This document shows, piece after piece, positions 36,061-45,227 of a stretch of DNA of 64,000 bases (its first letter is position 1; the number at the start of each line of letters is the position of its first letter). The DNA comes from Lysinibacillus xylanilyticus. GTDB taxonomy: Bacteria; Bacillota; Bacilli; Bacillales_A; Planococcaceae. The translations under genes were made by a program, and so were the position numbers. Under the pieces are notes generated by a model. That model had not been told where the DNA came from and ran no database searches. It worked only from the letters and a program-made list of their open reading frames with translations. The DNA is taken from contig NZ_LFXJ01000010.1 in the NCBI RefSeq assembly GCF_001183605.1, positions 664,313 through 728,312 on the forward strand, given 5' to 3'.

Positions 36061-36606
36061 ATGGGACAAATTCATGCGACTACGATATTTGCAGTTCATC
36101 ATAATGGAGGTTGCGCTATGGCAGGTGATGGTCAAGTAACCCTAGGGAATGCGGTTGTGATGAAGGGTACAGCAAGGAAGGTCAGACGTCTGTTTAATGG
36201 GCAGGTGTTAGCCGGATTTGCCGGATCGGTTGCCGATGCTTTTACACTTTTTGAAATGTTTGAAGGAAAGTTAAATGAATACAATGGCAACTTACAACGT
36301 GCAGCGGTTGAAGTGGCTAAGCAATGGCGCGGTGATAAAATGCTACGTCAATTAGAGGCCATGCTACTTGTAATGGATAAAAGTACGCTCCTTCTTGTTT
36401 CGGGTACAGGAGAAGTAATTGAACCGGATGATGGGGTTTTGGCAATTGGTTCTGGGGGTAATTATGCATTATCAGCAGGTCGTGCTCTGAAAAAATATGC
36501 GGGTGATACAATGTCTGCTCGCGAAATTGCAGAAGCGGCATTAGAAACCGCTGCTGAAATCTGTGTGTTTACGAATCATAATATTATCGTGGAGGCGCTT
36601 AACTAA
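36061..36606 (+). CDS. hslV: ATP-dependent protease subunit HslV (ClpQ/CodW)
   Basis: 181 residues with an N-terminal [35 protein letters not shown] and [15 protein letters not shown], all typical of the HslV proteolytic subunit. Thr7 is the position of the catalytic N-terminal Thr in other HslV proteins, so a six-residue propeptide would need removal. B. subtilis CodW is reported to use the Ser at position 2; here position 2 is Gly. It pairs with HslU. The stop overlaps hslU by 1 nt. Shine-Dalgarno AAGGAGG. Confidence 0.95.
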   Translation: MGQIHATTIFAVHHNGGCAMAGDGQVTLGNAVVMKGTARKVRRLFNGQVLAGFAGSVADAFTLFEMFEGKLNEYNGNLQRAAVEVAKQWRGDKMLRQLEAMLLVMDKSTLLLVSGTGEVIEPDDGVLAIGSGGNYALSAGRALKKYAGDTMSAREIAEAALETAAEICVFTNHNIIVEALN

Positions 36607-38003
36607 TGACAAAAAATAATTTAACGCCAAGACAAATTACTGAGCATTTGGATCGTTATATCGTTGGACAAAATGAAGCGAAGCGAGCGGTAGCTATTGC
36701 ACTTCGTAATCGATATCGTCGCTCATTATTAAGTGATGAGATGAAGGCTGAGGTAATTCCGAAAAATATTTTGATGATTGGACCTACAGGTGTCGGAAAA
36801 ACAGAAATTGCACGAAGAATTGCAAAACTTACGAATGCACCATTTGTGAAGGTAGAAGCAACAAAGTTTACAGAAGTAGGGTACGTTGGACGCGACGTCG
36901 AGTCAATGGTACGTGATGTAGTAGAAGCTTCTCATCGTCTTGTGAAAGAAGAAATGATGGAGTCTGTGAAGGACCAAGCAGAAGAATTAGCAAACGAAGC
37001 CATCGTTAAGTTATTAGTTCCTTCCTTACGAAAAAAACAGTCTATGCAAAATCCATTTGAAATGTTATTTGGTGGGAAAGAACAGCAGGCCAATGACGAT
37101 TCCTCTGAAGAAACTGAAGTACGCTCCAAACGTGCGCAAATCGCTATTGATTTACGTAATGGTAAATTAGAGAATGAATGGGTTACAGTTGAAGTAACTG
37201 AACAAAATCATTCTATTTTTGATGCGTTACAAGGAACGGGCATGGATATGTCTGCAAACAATGGCATGCAGGATATGTTATCTAGTTTGATGCCTAAAAA
37301 GCAAAAGAAACGCCGTGTACAAGTGAAAGATGCGCGCCGTATTTTAACAATCGAGGAAGCGAATAAGCTGATAGATGCAGATGAAGTTGCCCAAGAAGCT
37401 GTTTTAAGAGCTGAACAGTCAGGTATTATTTTTATTGATGAAATTGATAAAATCGCTAGTAAGGATAGTAACTCTTCTGCGAATGTATCACGTGAGGGTG
37501 TGCAACGTGATATTCTGCCTATCGTTGAAGGTTCTACTGTAACGACGAAGTACGGTGCTGTAAAAACGGACTTTATGCTGTTCGTTGCTGCTGGAGCGTT
37601 TCATATGTCGAAGCCATCAGATCTAATTCCTGAATTGCAAGGTCGATTCCCGATTCGAGTAGAGCTAGAAAAACTAACAAAACAAGATTTTGTGCGTATT
37701 TTGAAAGAACCAGACCAATCACTTATTTTGCAATACAAGGCATTATTAGAAACAGAAGGCGTGGAAATAAACTTTACGGAAGACGCGATTGAACGAATTG
37801 CAGAAATTGCAACAGAGGTCAATCAAGAGACTGATAATATTGGGGCTCGACGTTTACACACAATTTTAGAACGTTTGTTGGAAGAACTATCCTTTGAAGC
37901 TGCAGAAATTGCTCCTGCTAGTATTCCGATCAATGCTGCATATGTAGATAGAAAACTTGCGGGTATAGTAAAAAACAAAGATTTGTCACAGTTTATATTG
38001 TAA
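36606..38003 (+). CDS. hslU: ATP-dependent protease ATPase subunit HslU (ClpY)
   Basis: 465 residues, an AAA+ unfoldase. Walker [14 protein letters not shown] near 58, an intermediate domain (about 110-245), Walker [12 protein letters not shown] near 276, arginine-rich sensor region GRFPIRVEL, and a C-terminal LSQFIL tail of the kind that docks into HslV. It unfolds substrates for HslV. It directly precedes codY, as in B. subtilis. Confidence 0.97.
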   Translation: MTKNNLTPRQITEHLDRYIVGQNEAKRAVAIALRNRYRRSLLSDEMKAEVIPKNILMIGPTGVGKTEIARRIAKLTNAPFVKVEATKFTEVGYVGRDVESMVRDVVEASHRLVKEEMMESVKDQAEELANEAIVKLLVPSLRKKQSMQNPFEMLFGGKEQQANDDSSEETEVRSKRAQIAIDLRNGKLENEWVTVEVTEQNHSIFDALQGTGMDMSANNGMQDMLSSLMPKKQKKRRVQVKDARRILTIEEANKLIDADEVAQEAVLRAEQSGIIFIDEIDKIASKDSNSSANVSREGVQRDILPIVEGSTVTTKYGAVKTDFMLFVAAGAFHMSKPSDLIPELQGRFPIRVELEKLTKQDFVRILKEPDQSLILQYKALLETEGVEINFTEDAIERIAEIATEVNQETDNIGARRLHTILERLLEELSFEAAEIAPASIPINAAYVDRKLAGIVKNKDLSQFIL

Positions 38004-38089
38004 GAAGGCTGAATGGTTTTTGTTCAGTTGTAAAAAACTTTAGAATATTAAGTAAATACTCTTCGGAATATTTATAGGAGGAACATATA

Positions 38090-38869
38090 ATGAATTTATT
38101 AGAAAAAACGCGTAAAATTAACTCGATGCTCCAAGCATCTGCTGGTAAGCCAGTAAACTTTAAAGAAATGGCAGATACATTAGGAGATATTATAGACAGC
38201 AATGTTTATATTGTAAGCCGTAAAGGGAAGCTTTTAGGCATTTCAATTCACCAACAAATTGAAAATGAACGTATGAAAAAGATGTTCGAAGAGCGTCAAT
38301 TCCCAGAAGAATATACACATAGCTTATTTACAATTTCAGAAACTTCTTCAAACTTAGATATCAATGACGAACATACTGCTTTCCCAGTTGAAAACAAAGA
38401 GCTATTCCAAAATGCATTAACAACGATTGTTCCGATTGTTGGTGGTGGTGAGCGTCTTGGTACATTAATTCTTGCTCGTTTATCTTCACAATTCGAGGAT
38501 GATGATTTAATTTTAGCTGAGTATGGTGCAACAGTAGTTGGTATGGAAATTTTACGTGAAAAATCTGAGGAAATTGAAGAGGAAGCTCGTAGCAAAGCTG
38601 TTGTACAAATGGCAATTAATTCTCTTTCATACAGTGAGTTAGAGGCAATTGAACATATCTTTGAAGAGCTTGACGGCCACGAAGGCTTACTTGTTGCTTC
38701 AAAAATTGCAGACCGAGTTGGTATTACACGTTCAGTAATCGTAAACGCATTACGTAAACTAGAATCTGCAGGTGTAATCGAATCTCGCTCTTTAGGTATG
38801 AAAGGTACTTACATTAAAGTACTAAACGATAAATTCTTAAATGCATTAGCTGAAATTAAAATGAAATAA
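38090..38869 (+). CDS. codY: GTP-sensing global regulator CodY
   Basis: 259 residues. N-terminal GAF-like ligand domain (about 1-155, [38 protein letters not shown]), which binds branched-chain amino acids, and a C-terminal winged helix-turn-helix (about 195-259, [20 protein letters not shown]). CodY represses catabolic, motility and other stationary-phase genes when GTP and isoleucine are high. Likely targets here are sdaAB (14/15 box) and possibly this operon and fla/che. AGGAGG precedes ATG 38090; a short CTGAA/TTCAG hairpin lies in the 86-nt gap after hslU. Confidence 0.98.
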   Translation: MNLLEKTRKINSMLQASAGKPVNFKEMADTLGDIIDSNVYIVSRKGKLLGISIHQQIENERMKKMFEERQFPEEYTHSLFTISETSSNLDINDEHTAFPVENKELFQNALTTIVPIVGGGERLGTLILARLSSQFEDDDLILAEYGATVVGMEILREKSEEIEEEARSKAVVQMAINSLSYSELEAIEHIFEELDGHEGLLVASKIADRVGITRSVIVNALRKLESAGVIESRSLGMKGTYIKVLNDKFLNALAEIKMK

Positions 38870-38896
38870 TAATAAAACGTTCTTTGGGAACGGTTT

Positions 38897-38932
38897 AAGG
38901 CATCTGGAATGAAGTTTTCCAGATGCCTTTTA
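38897..38932 (+). terminator. Intrinsic terminator after codY
   Basis: AAGGCATCTGGAA (38897-38909) pairs perfectly with TTCCAGATGCCTT (38917-38929), then TTTAATTTCTTT. A near copy is at 39628-39664. Confidence 0.92.
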
Positions 38933-38940
38933 ATTTCTTT

Positions 38941-39596
38941 CAGCAAGTGTTTTTTGTAGCGAAAGCGAAGCGGCAGTTACAGAAGTCTCCCACTCCTATA
39001 AGAGTTAGGATGAATGTGGATTTAAGTTACTTTTCGGAGGGTGTCCAAACACCCTGCTGAAATAGAGGAACTCAGTCTAAGAACGGCACAACCTGTGGCA
39101 ACGACTGAGTGACCAACTTCGTGCTGTTGCCGCTGCTGCTTCGCTTTCGAACAGACAAAAACACGTTGCTGTCGCTGCGTTAGCACTACGCTTTCGCGCA
39201 AAAAACATTTGTTGGCCCGAGACCCTGTAGCGAAGCGAAGCGGCTCATTGGACGCCCCAGGAAGCTTTACTCTGTGTGAAAGCTAAGCTACAGCAACAAA
39301 TGTTTTATCTGCGCGAAAGCGAAGCGTCAGCGACAAATGTTTTATCTGCGCGAAAGCGAAGCGTCAGCAACAAATGTTTTCTGTAGCGAAAGCAAAGCGA
39401 CAGCTACAAAGCATCCAGCAGGAACTGAAATCAACCGCTAGTTTTGCCAAATGAGCCATAATTTATTTAACTTCCTTTCAGCTCGAAGTCTCCCACCTCT
39501 ATATGTGGCGAGATGAATGCGGTTTTAAGTCACTTTTCAGCAAAAAGTTAAAGCCTCCTTTCCGATTTCGGACGCAATTATGCAGAGGCATAATTG
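38941..39596 (+). repeat. Large mosaic of modular repeats (codY-flgB gap)
   Basis: About 650 nt without a gene. In order: GTAGCGAAAGCGAAGCGGCA module; AGTCTCCCACTCC..GAGTTAGGATGA module; first hairpin GGGTGTccaaACACCC; ACTCAGTC/GACTGAGT around the GGCACAACCTGTGGC variant; inverted GCTTTCG modules; the right half of a family-B element (GCGGCTCATTGGACGCCCCA); four tandem 37-nt units (39272-39410); GGAACTGAAATCAA..GCCAAATGAGCC; AGTCTCCCACCTC..GTGGCGAGATGA; and the terminal palindrome CAATTATGCAGAGGCATAAT then TG (39575-39596). It is bracketed by the two near-identical terminators. Confidence 0.85.
39272..39410 (+). repeat. Four tandem units of about 37 nt inside the codY-flgB mosaic
   Basis: Units start at 39272, 39309, 39346 and 39381, each beginning CTGYGYGAAAGC or CTGTAGCGAAAGC and ending CAGC.ACAAATGTTTT. 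Units 2 and 3 differ at one base over their shared length. There are no variable spacers, so this is not a CRISPR array. Confidence 0.9.
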
Positions 39597-39627
39597 ATTT
39601 TCACACCTAAATTTCATTAGTAACATG

Positions 39628-39664
39628 AAAGGCATCTGAAATAATTATGTTTCAGATGCCTTTT
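39628..39664 (+). terminator. Second terminator, near copy of the codY terminator
   Basis: AAAGGCATCTGAAA (39628-39641) pairs with TTTCAGATGCCTTT (39650-39663), then T and CG. No gene ends just upstream, only the repeat mosaic. The stem shares GGCATCTG/CAGATGCC and flanks with 38897-38932. Confidence 0.75.
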
Positions 39665-40276
39665 CGAACTTTTTCGTAATTCGACAAGGATTCGACGAAA
39701 TTTTCAGCTGGTTTACAATACTCTAATTAAGTCGAACTATGATATAGTACTAAATAGGGGGGAGGAATCATCTATGTTTTAATCCTTTTCCTCATCTCCA
39801 TAGGTAAGTTTTTAACCCTCGTAGACGCAATTATCATTGCTTTCTCCCTAAATTAGTTTTTTTGAATGCGAATTACTTTTTGCATAAGTGAAAAAAACAA
39901 ATACTCCATTGGTTACTTATAAGCCAGTATAGAACTACTATTCTGAATTTTGTGTAATATTACCAACTTGTACTTAAATAGTAAAAAGGAACTCTAATAT
40001 AGACATTGTGTCTACCGTTATTTTGTTAAAAAAAGGGGGAAATTCAATTCTATAACCGTAAACACTGTCGAAATAGTGTAAATTGACTAGATATATGTCG
40101 TGCTCCGTGAAGCCTGTCGTAGTAAGGGGTGCGGAAGTATTGTCCTGGTTATTTGTAAATAAAAATAGGTCGTATTCACTACTAGAAAGTGACAAAAGAC
40201 AATAGACACTACGTATCATATTAATTACAATTGTGATATTGGATAAAAAATGAAATACATAAATGAGGTGAATGTT
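39665..40276 (+). other. Long leader/promoter region of the fla/che operon
   Basis: About 610 nt without a supportable gene. AATTTTCAGCTGGTT (39699-39713) matches the CodY consensus at 11 of 15. TTTACA (39712-39717) and TATGAT (39738-39743) are promoter-like but 20 nt apart. At 39757-39766 GGGGGGAGGA is followed after 7 nt by ATG TTT TAA (39774-39782), a start-stop mini-ORF. TTCCTC (39788-39793) can pair with the Shine-Dalgarno GAGGAA. A minus-strand frame of 153 codons across this region and flgB lacks a ribosome-binding site. I found no sigma-D promoter that I trust. Confidence 0.4.
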
Positions 40277-40669
40277 TTGGATTTGTTTGGAGGAACTATT
40301 AGTAGCCTGGAAAACGGACTTTCCTATGCAACTTTGAATCATAAAACAATCGCTAATAACATTGCGAATGTCGATACGCCGAATTATAAGGCGAAAAATG
40401 TAAGTTTTAAGGATATGTTGGAGAAAGAACAACAAATGTCAATTTCGGCATATCGTACTGATAGTAGACATTATGATTTCGAGATTCGACAATCAACACC
40501 TGGTGTGAATAATGTTGATGGCTTACGTTATCGAAATAACGGTAATGCCGTGGATATGGATGCTGAACAGGCGAAACTAGCGGAAAATCAAATTTATTAC
40601 AACGCATTAATTGAACGTATGAACGGTAAGTTAAATACATTAAATACTGTTATTAAAGGAGGTAAGTAA
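40277..40669 (+). CDS. flgB: Flagellar basal-body rod protein FlgB (TTG start)
   Basis: 130 residues from TTG 40277, giving MDLFGGTISSLENGL, which aligns with FlgB starts; GAGGTGAATG lies just before. ATG 40250 would add nine residues without a Shine-Dalgarno site. The rod-protein signature NNIANVDTPNYKAKNVSFKD is near residues 34-53. FlgB forms the proximal rod with FlgC and FliE. It heads the fla/che operon, 3 nt from flgC. The long leader upstream suggests regulation. Confidence 0.94.
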   Translation: MDLFGGTISSLENGLSYATLNHKTIANNIANVDTPNYKAKNVSFKDMLEKEQQMSISAYRTDSRHYDFEIRQSTPGVNNVDGLRYRNNGNAVDMDAEQAKLAENQIYYNALIERMNGKLNTLNTVIKGGK

Positions 40670-40672
40670 TAA

Positions 40673-41134
40673 ATGTCTATTTTTCATGGAATGAATACCA
40701 CTGCCTCAGCTTTAACAGCACAGCGTTTGCGAATGGATGTCATTTCTTCGAATATGGCAAATACGGATACAACGCGTGCTAGACAAGTGAATGGGGAGTG
40801 GGAACCATACCGTAGAAAGTCTGTGACATTTACAGCGCAAGAGGGACAGTTTTCAAAGTACTTTAATGTCGCACTTGGTAAAAACGCAAAAAGTGGCGTT
40901 GGTAACGGTGTAAAAGTTACACAAATAAAAGAAGATACAGAAACACCTTTCAAACTTGTGTATGATCCAACTCATCCCGATGCGAATGCAGAGGGCTATG
41001 TAAATATGCCGAATGTAGATCCATTAAAAGAAATGGTAGATTTAATGTCAGCCACTCGTTCATACGAGGCAAACGTAACTGTATTGAATGCAAATAAATC
41101 CATGCTGACAAAGGCTTTAGAGATTGGAAGATAA
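40673..41134 (+). CDS. flgC: Flagellar basal-body rod protein FlgC
   Basis: 153 residues. N-terminal SIFHGMNTTASALTAQRLRM, SSNMANTDTTRA, and C-terminal SYEANVTVLNANKSMLTKAL heptad region typical of axial proteins. Proximal rod component. AAGGAGG overlaps the flgB end. Confidence 0.95.
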   Translation: MSIFHGMNTTASALTAQRLRMDVISSNMANTDTTRARQVNGEWEPYRRKSVTFTAQEGQFSKYFNVALGKNAKSGVGNGVKVTQIKEDTETPFKLVYDPTHPDANAEGYVNMPNVDPLKEMVDLMSATRSYEANVTVLNANKSMLTKALEIGR

Positions 41135-41157
41135 ATAAGAAGAAAGGAAGATACATA

Positions 41158-41463
41158 ATGACAATTTCGTCCGTTTCACAAATGACACCTACTCAGGTTG
41201 TAAATGAAACAAATAAACTTAATACGACACCTTATGAAGCACAACAGAGCTTTGCGAACTCGTTAAAAGAAGCAATATCAAAAGTTAATGATCAACAAAT
41301 TACTTCTGATAATCTTACTCAAAAGTTAATTAATGGTGGAGATGTAGAGTTGCACGAAGTGATGATTGCATCACAAAAAGCGAGCATTACATTAAATGCA
41401 ACAATTGAAGTTCGCAATAAGGTGATTGAAGCTTACCAAGAAATAATGCGAATGAGTGTCTAA
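41158..41463 (+). CDS. fliE: Flagellar hook-basal body protein FliE
   Basis: 101 residues, with the family C-terminus LHEVMIASQKASITLNATIE and RNKVIEAYQEIMRMSV. FliE joins the MS ring to the rod. Shine-Dalgarno GAAAGGAAG. In most Bacillales fliF follows immediately; here a 350-nt repeat-bearing gap intervenes. Confidence 0.95.
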   Translation: MTISSVSQMTPTQVVNETNKLNTTPYEAQQSFANSLKEAISKVNDQQITSDNLTQKLINGGDVELHEVMIASQKASITLNATIEVRNKVIEAYQEIMRMSV

Positions 41464-41532
41464 CTTTATTTCAAGTGATGCATTCACTATTGAAGTAAAG
41501 AATATATCCTATAATTTAAAGTTTTTTTAATG

Positions 41533-41737
41533 AATGATTGATGTGGAGGATAGACGATTCCTTAGGGATTACGTTACAGATAATAAACTGGAGCGAGACA
41601 GTAGGGAACGAAGGTTAATAGCATCACGTCTTGTGGTGATGCCTTCGTGACCAACATCCGGATTGTCCCAAGTGGCTCATCGGACGCTCCTAGGAAAAAA
41701 CCTAATCGAAACGGAAATCAAACTGTTATGGTGATGA
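41533..41737 (+). repeat. Mosaic repeat, copy B2 (between fliE and fliF)
   Basis: GATTGATGTGGAGGATAGAC at the left, GAACGAAGG..CCTTCGTGACC around ATCACgtcttGTGGTGAT, CCAAGTGGCTCATCGGACGC, then CGAAACGGAAATCAAACTGT and TATGGTGATGA. Same plan as copy B1 without the long insert or the terminal palindrome. It sits inside the fla/che operon and would be transcribed. Confidence 0.75.
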
Positions 41738-41819
41738 TAATGATTAAATGTTATGGGATATCACTGTTTTCGCGAATTATTAGATGGATAGGTTATTCAC
41801 TATAACCGGAGGATTCATA

Positions 41820-43412
41820 ATGAATGAACGATTGACGAAAATAAAAAACGACACCAGCCAATTTTGGACAAGTCGCAGTAAAAAACAAAAAATTGTGATG
41901 ATTGGTTCAGTATTAGGGATTATAGCGCTTGCTACCGTTATTACAATTTTTGCTACAAAAACTACATATGTACCACTTTATAAGGATTTATCGACAAGAG
42001 AAATCGGACAAGTGAAGGAAGCACTAGACACTCAAGGTGTAAAGTATGAAATTGAACCAGGTGGGACATCGATTTCAGTACCTGAAGACCAAGTAGATTC
42101 ATTGTTAGTGCAGTTGGCATCGGAAGGATATCCGCAATCAGGATCGATTGATTACTCTTTTGCAAATAGCTCTGGGTTTGGTATGACAGATAATGAGTTT
42201 AATCTATTGAAAAAAGCAGCGACTGAAACAGAAATTGCAAAGCTCATTAAAAATCTAGATGGTGTAAAAGATGCAAAGGTAATGATCAACATTCCGGAAG
42301 AGGGAGTTTTCTTAAAGGATGTTAAAGAAGCAGCGACAGCATCTATTGTTTTGAATACTGATCCTGGCTATAAATTTACAGAACAACAAATTGCCACTAT
42401 GTACAATTTAGTGTCAAAAAGTGTTCCGAATTTAAGTACGGATAATATTGTTATTTCTAACCAATTTTCAGATTACTTTGATCTACATGCAGCGACTACT
42501 GATGGAACTTCAACAACGACAGCAGAAGGTCAGTTACAAGCGAAGAAATTGATTGAGCGTGACCTACAACGACAAGTTCAAAGTATGCTAGGTACACTTA
42601 TGGGACAAGACAAAGTAGTAGTCTCTGTGACAACTGACGTCGATTTCAAAAAAGAAAATCGTGAAGAAAAACTAGTTACGCCGGTTGATGTAGAGAATAT
42701 GGCAGGAATAGCTATAAGTGCTCAACGTATTTCAGAGCAATACTCTGGTACAGGAGCTGCAGCTACTGGTACACCTGAAGCTGAAACGACGACAGATAAC
42801 TTCACAACGTATAACGAAGGTGCAAATGGTAATGGGGATTACGAAAAAACTGAAGAGACAATTAATAATGAAGTAAACCGTATAAACAAAGAAATTCAAG
42901 AGGCACCATATAAAATTCAAGATATGGGTATCCAAGTAATTGTTGAACCACCGACAGCCACTGACGCGGGAACGTTACCAAATGGGGTCCAAGAGGATAT
43001 CCAGAAAATTTTAAGTACTATTGTTCGTACGACGATTTCTAAAGATGTTGCAGCTGAACTTACTCAAGATCAAATCGATGAAAAAGTAGCTGTATCAGTG
43101 CATCCTTTAAATGGTAAAGCGACAGAGACAGCTAGCGAAAAATCTGTTATTCCATGGTGGGTTTGGGTAATCGGCGGAATATTACTAGCTGTAATATTAT
43201 TGCTTGCATTCTTCATTATCCGTTCACGTAAACGTGCGCAGGAAGAAGAAGAACTTAGTATCCTAGATGAACAAGAAGAACTAATGATTGAAGATATAAA
43301 TGAAGAAATTGAAACGGAAGCTACAATGCGTCGTAAGCAGCTTGAAAAAATGGCAAAAGAAAAGCCAGACGATTTTGCGAAGTTACTGCGTAGTTGGATT
43401 GCGGAAGACTAA
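41820..43412 (+). CDS. fliF: Flagellar MS-ring protein FliF
   Basis: 530 residues from ATG 41820 (GGAGG upstream); an in-frame upstream start at 41784 lacks a site. Two membrane segments at about 27-49 and 449-471 flank the periplasmic-side ring-building region with YscJ-like domain (LATEIGQVKEAL-like, VMINIPEEGVFLKD). The acidic C-terminal tail (about 480-530) binds FliG. Base of the motor and export gate. Confidence 0.96.
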   Translation: MNERLTKIKNDTSQFWTSRSKKQKIVMIGSVLGIIALATVITIFATKTTYVPLYKDLSTREIGQVKEALDTQGVKYEIEPGGTSISVPEDQVDSLLVQLASEGYPQSGSIDYSFANSSGFGMTDNEFNLLKKAATETEIAKLIKNLDGVKDAKVMINIPEEGVFLKDVKEAATASIVLNTDPGYKFTEQQIATMYNLVSKSVPNLSTDNIVISNQFSDYFDLHAATTDGTSTTTAEGQLQAKKLIERDLQRQVQSMLGTLMGQDKVVVSVTTDVDFKKENREEKLVTPVDVENMAGIAISAQRISEQYSGTGAAATGTPEAETTTDNFTTYNEGANGNGDYEKTEETINNEVNRINKEIQEAPYKIQDMGIQVIVEPPTATDAGTLPNGVQEDIQKILSTIVRTTISKDVAAELTQDQIDEKVAVSVHPLNGKATETASEKSVIPWWVWVIGGILLAVILLLAFFIIRSRKRAQEEEELSILDEQEELMIEDINEEIETEATMRRKQLEKMAKEKPDDFAKLLRSWIAED

Positions 43413-43427
43413 CTAGGAGGTTAGGCT

Positions 43428-44441
43428 GTGTCCAAGAAAGATAAGGAATTAACCGGAAAACAAAAGGCCGCTCTCTTGTTAATTTCATTAGGGCCTGAGG
43501 TTTCAGCTTCTGTCTATAAACACTTAACAGAAGAAGAAATTGAACGTTTAACATTAGAGATTTCAAGCGTGAAAAAAGTAGAAGCAAATGTTAAAGAGGA
43601 AATTATTGAAGAATTCCACAATATTGCACTTGCTCAAGATTATATTACACAGGGTGGTATTGGTTACGCGAAGACAGTATTGGAAAAAGCACTTGGTGTA
43701 GAACAGGCGCAAACAATTATTAATCGTCTAACATCTTCTTTACAAGTGCGTCCATTCGACTTTGCACGTAGAGCTGATCCATCACAAATTTTTAACTTTA
43801 TTCAAAATGAACATCCACAAACAATTGCCCTTATTCTCTCTTATTTAGAGGCAGGGCAAGCGGGTGTTATTTTATCTTCATTACCACAAGAAGTACAAGC
43901 TGATATTGCTAAACGTATAGCCGTAATGGAATCAACTTCACCAGAAGTTATTAGTGAAATTGAATCTGTTTTAGAGCGTAAATTATCATCAACTGTTACA
44001 CAGGATTACACGGAAACGGGTGGCATTGACGCAGTTGTTGAAGTGTTAAATGGTGTAGACCGACAAACGGAAAAAACGATTCTCGATGCACTCGAAATCC
44101 AAGATCCAGAGCTTGCAGAAGAAATCAAAAAACGTATGTTTGTATTCGAGGATATTGTTACGCTCGACAACCGCTCAATTCAACGTGTTATTCGTGATTG
44201 TGAAAATGAAGACTTACTGCTTTCAATGAAAGTTTCAAGTGAAGAAGTAAAAGATATTATTTTCCGCAATATGTCACAACGTATGGCTGAGACATTTAAA
44301 GAAGAAATGGAAATTATGGGACCTGTACGTTTGCGTGATGTAGAAGAAGCGCAATCTCGAATTGTTGCGGTTATTCGTCGCTTAGAGGATGCTGGTGAGA
44401 TTATTATTGCACGTGGTGGAGGAGATGACGTCATTGTCTAG
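43428..44441 (+). CDS. fliG: Flagellar motor switch protein FliG (GTG start)
   Basis: 337 residues from GTG 43428 behind AGGAGG. It has the N-terminal FliF-binding domain, the middle domain with EHPQTIALILSYL (EHPQ motif) and the C-terminal torque domain with DIVTLDNRSIQRVIRD and charged helix residues. It couples the stator to the rotor. It ends 5-8 nt past the fliH start region. Confidence 0.96.
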   Translation: MSKKDKELTGKQKAALLLISLGPEVSASVYKHLTEEEIERLTLEISSVKKVEANVKEEIIEEFHNIALAQDYITQGGIGYAKTVLEKALGVEQAQTIINRLTSSLQVRPFDFARRADPSQIFNFIQNEHPQTIALILSYLEAGQAGVILSSLPQEVQADIAKRIAVMESTSPEVISEIESVLERKLSSTVTQDYTETGGIDAVVEVLNGVDRQTEKTILDALEIQDPELAEEIKKRMFVFEDIVTLDNRSIQRVIRDCENEDLLLSMKVSSEEVKDIIFRNMSQRMAETFKEEMEIMGPVRLRDVEEAQSRIVAVIRRLEDAGEIIIARGGGDDVIV

Positions 44442-45222
44442 AATCATCCGTTCTGTATACACACAGTCCAATGGCGATCATGTCAAAAAGATTCAAATTC
44501 GTGACATGTTTGAGATGCAAGATATAGTAGATGGAGAAATTCTACCTCAAAAACAAATTACTATTGAAGAAGTACTAGAAGAGCGCGAACGTTTGCTTGC
44601 AGAGGCTAGAGCTATTTTACAGGCTGAACGTGAGGCTTTTGAAGAAGAAAAGCAAATGTTCTTTCAAGAAATAGAACATTTAAAGCAAGGTTGGGAAGAA
44701 GAACGACCTAATCGAGTGCAAGAAGCTTATGATGAAGGATTTGGTCAAGGCTATGAGGATGGGATGAACAAAGCTAATGAAGCGATGGCACAATCTCTTC
44801 AAACGGCCAATGAAATAATCATTCATGCGAGGGAAAATGCTCGAAAATATATTGAAGATCAGGAATCCGTTATTTTAGAGCTAGGCTTAACTGCTGCAGA
44901 ACGAATAATTGATGCATCTTTAGAGCGAGATAACGAATTATTTGTTTCGATTGTTCGTAGAGGACTTAAAGAAGCGAGAGAAATGAAAGAAATAAAAATT
45001 TACGTTTCGCCTACCTACTACGCTTTAATTACTGCTAATCGTGATGAACTAGCTGAAATGTTCCCAACTGACGTACCGTTTATGATTTTTGTAAATGAGG
45101 AGTTAGAAAATGAAACAGATTGTTTTATTGAAACAAATCATGGCCGTATCGTTGTAAGTATTGATGAGCAATTGAACGAACTAAGATTGAAGCTACATGA
45201 AATATTAGAAAGTAAGGAATGA
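44434..45222 (+). CDS. fliH: Flagellar assembly protein FliH (TTG start likely)
   Basis: 262 residues from TTG 44434. TGGAGGAG (44417-44424) is 9 nt upstream, which fits better than ATG 44425 (spacing almost none; would add three residues). Acidic coiled-coil N-terminal half (about 40-130) with GFGQGYEDGMNKANEA (GxxxG-type spacing), then the V-ATPase E/FliH-type C-terminal domain. It inhibits and docks the FliI ATPase. It overlaps fliG by 8 nt. Confidence 0.88.
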   Translation: MSRIIRSVYTQSNGDHVKKIQIRDMFEMQDIVDGEILPQKQITIEEVLEERERLLAEARAILQAEREAFEEEKQMFFQEIEHLKQGWEEERPNRVQEAYDEGFGQGYEDGMNKANEAMAQSLQTANEIIIHARENARKYIEDQESVILELGLTAAERIIDASLERDNELFVSIVRRGLKEAREMKEIKIYVSPTYYALITANRDELAEMFPTDVPFMIFVNEELENETDCFIETNHGRIVVSIDEQLNELRLKLHEILESKE

Positions 45223-45227
45223 TCTAG

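Noticed and set aside
39272..39410. Possible CRISPR array (regular 37-nt repeats)
   Set aside because: The units are head-to-tail with no unique spacers, there are no cas genes in the window, and the same core occurs scattered in other intergenic repeats.
39974..40435. 153-codon minus-strand ORF across the flgB leader
   Set aside because: No ribosome-binding site, antisense to the start of flgB, and composition (Ile, Ser, Phe) typical of reverse-strand reading of AT-rich DNA.
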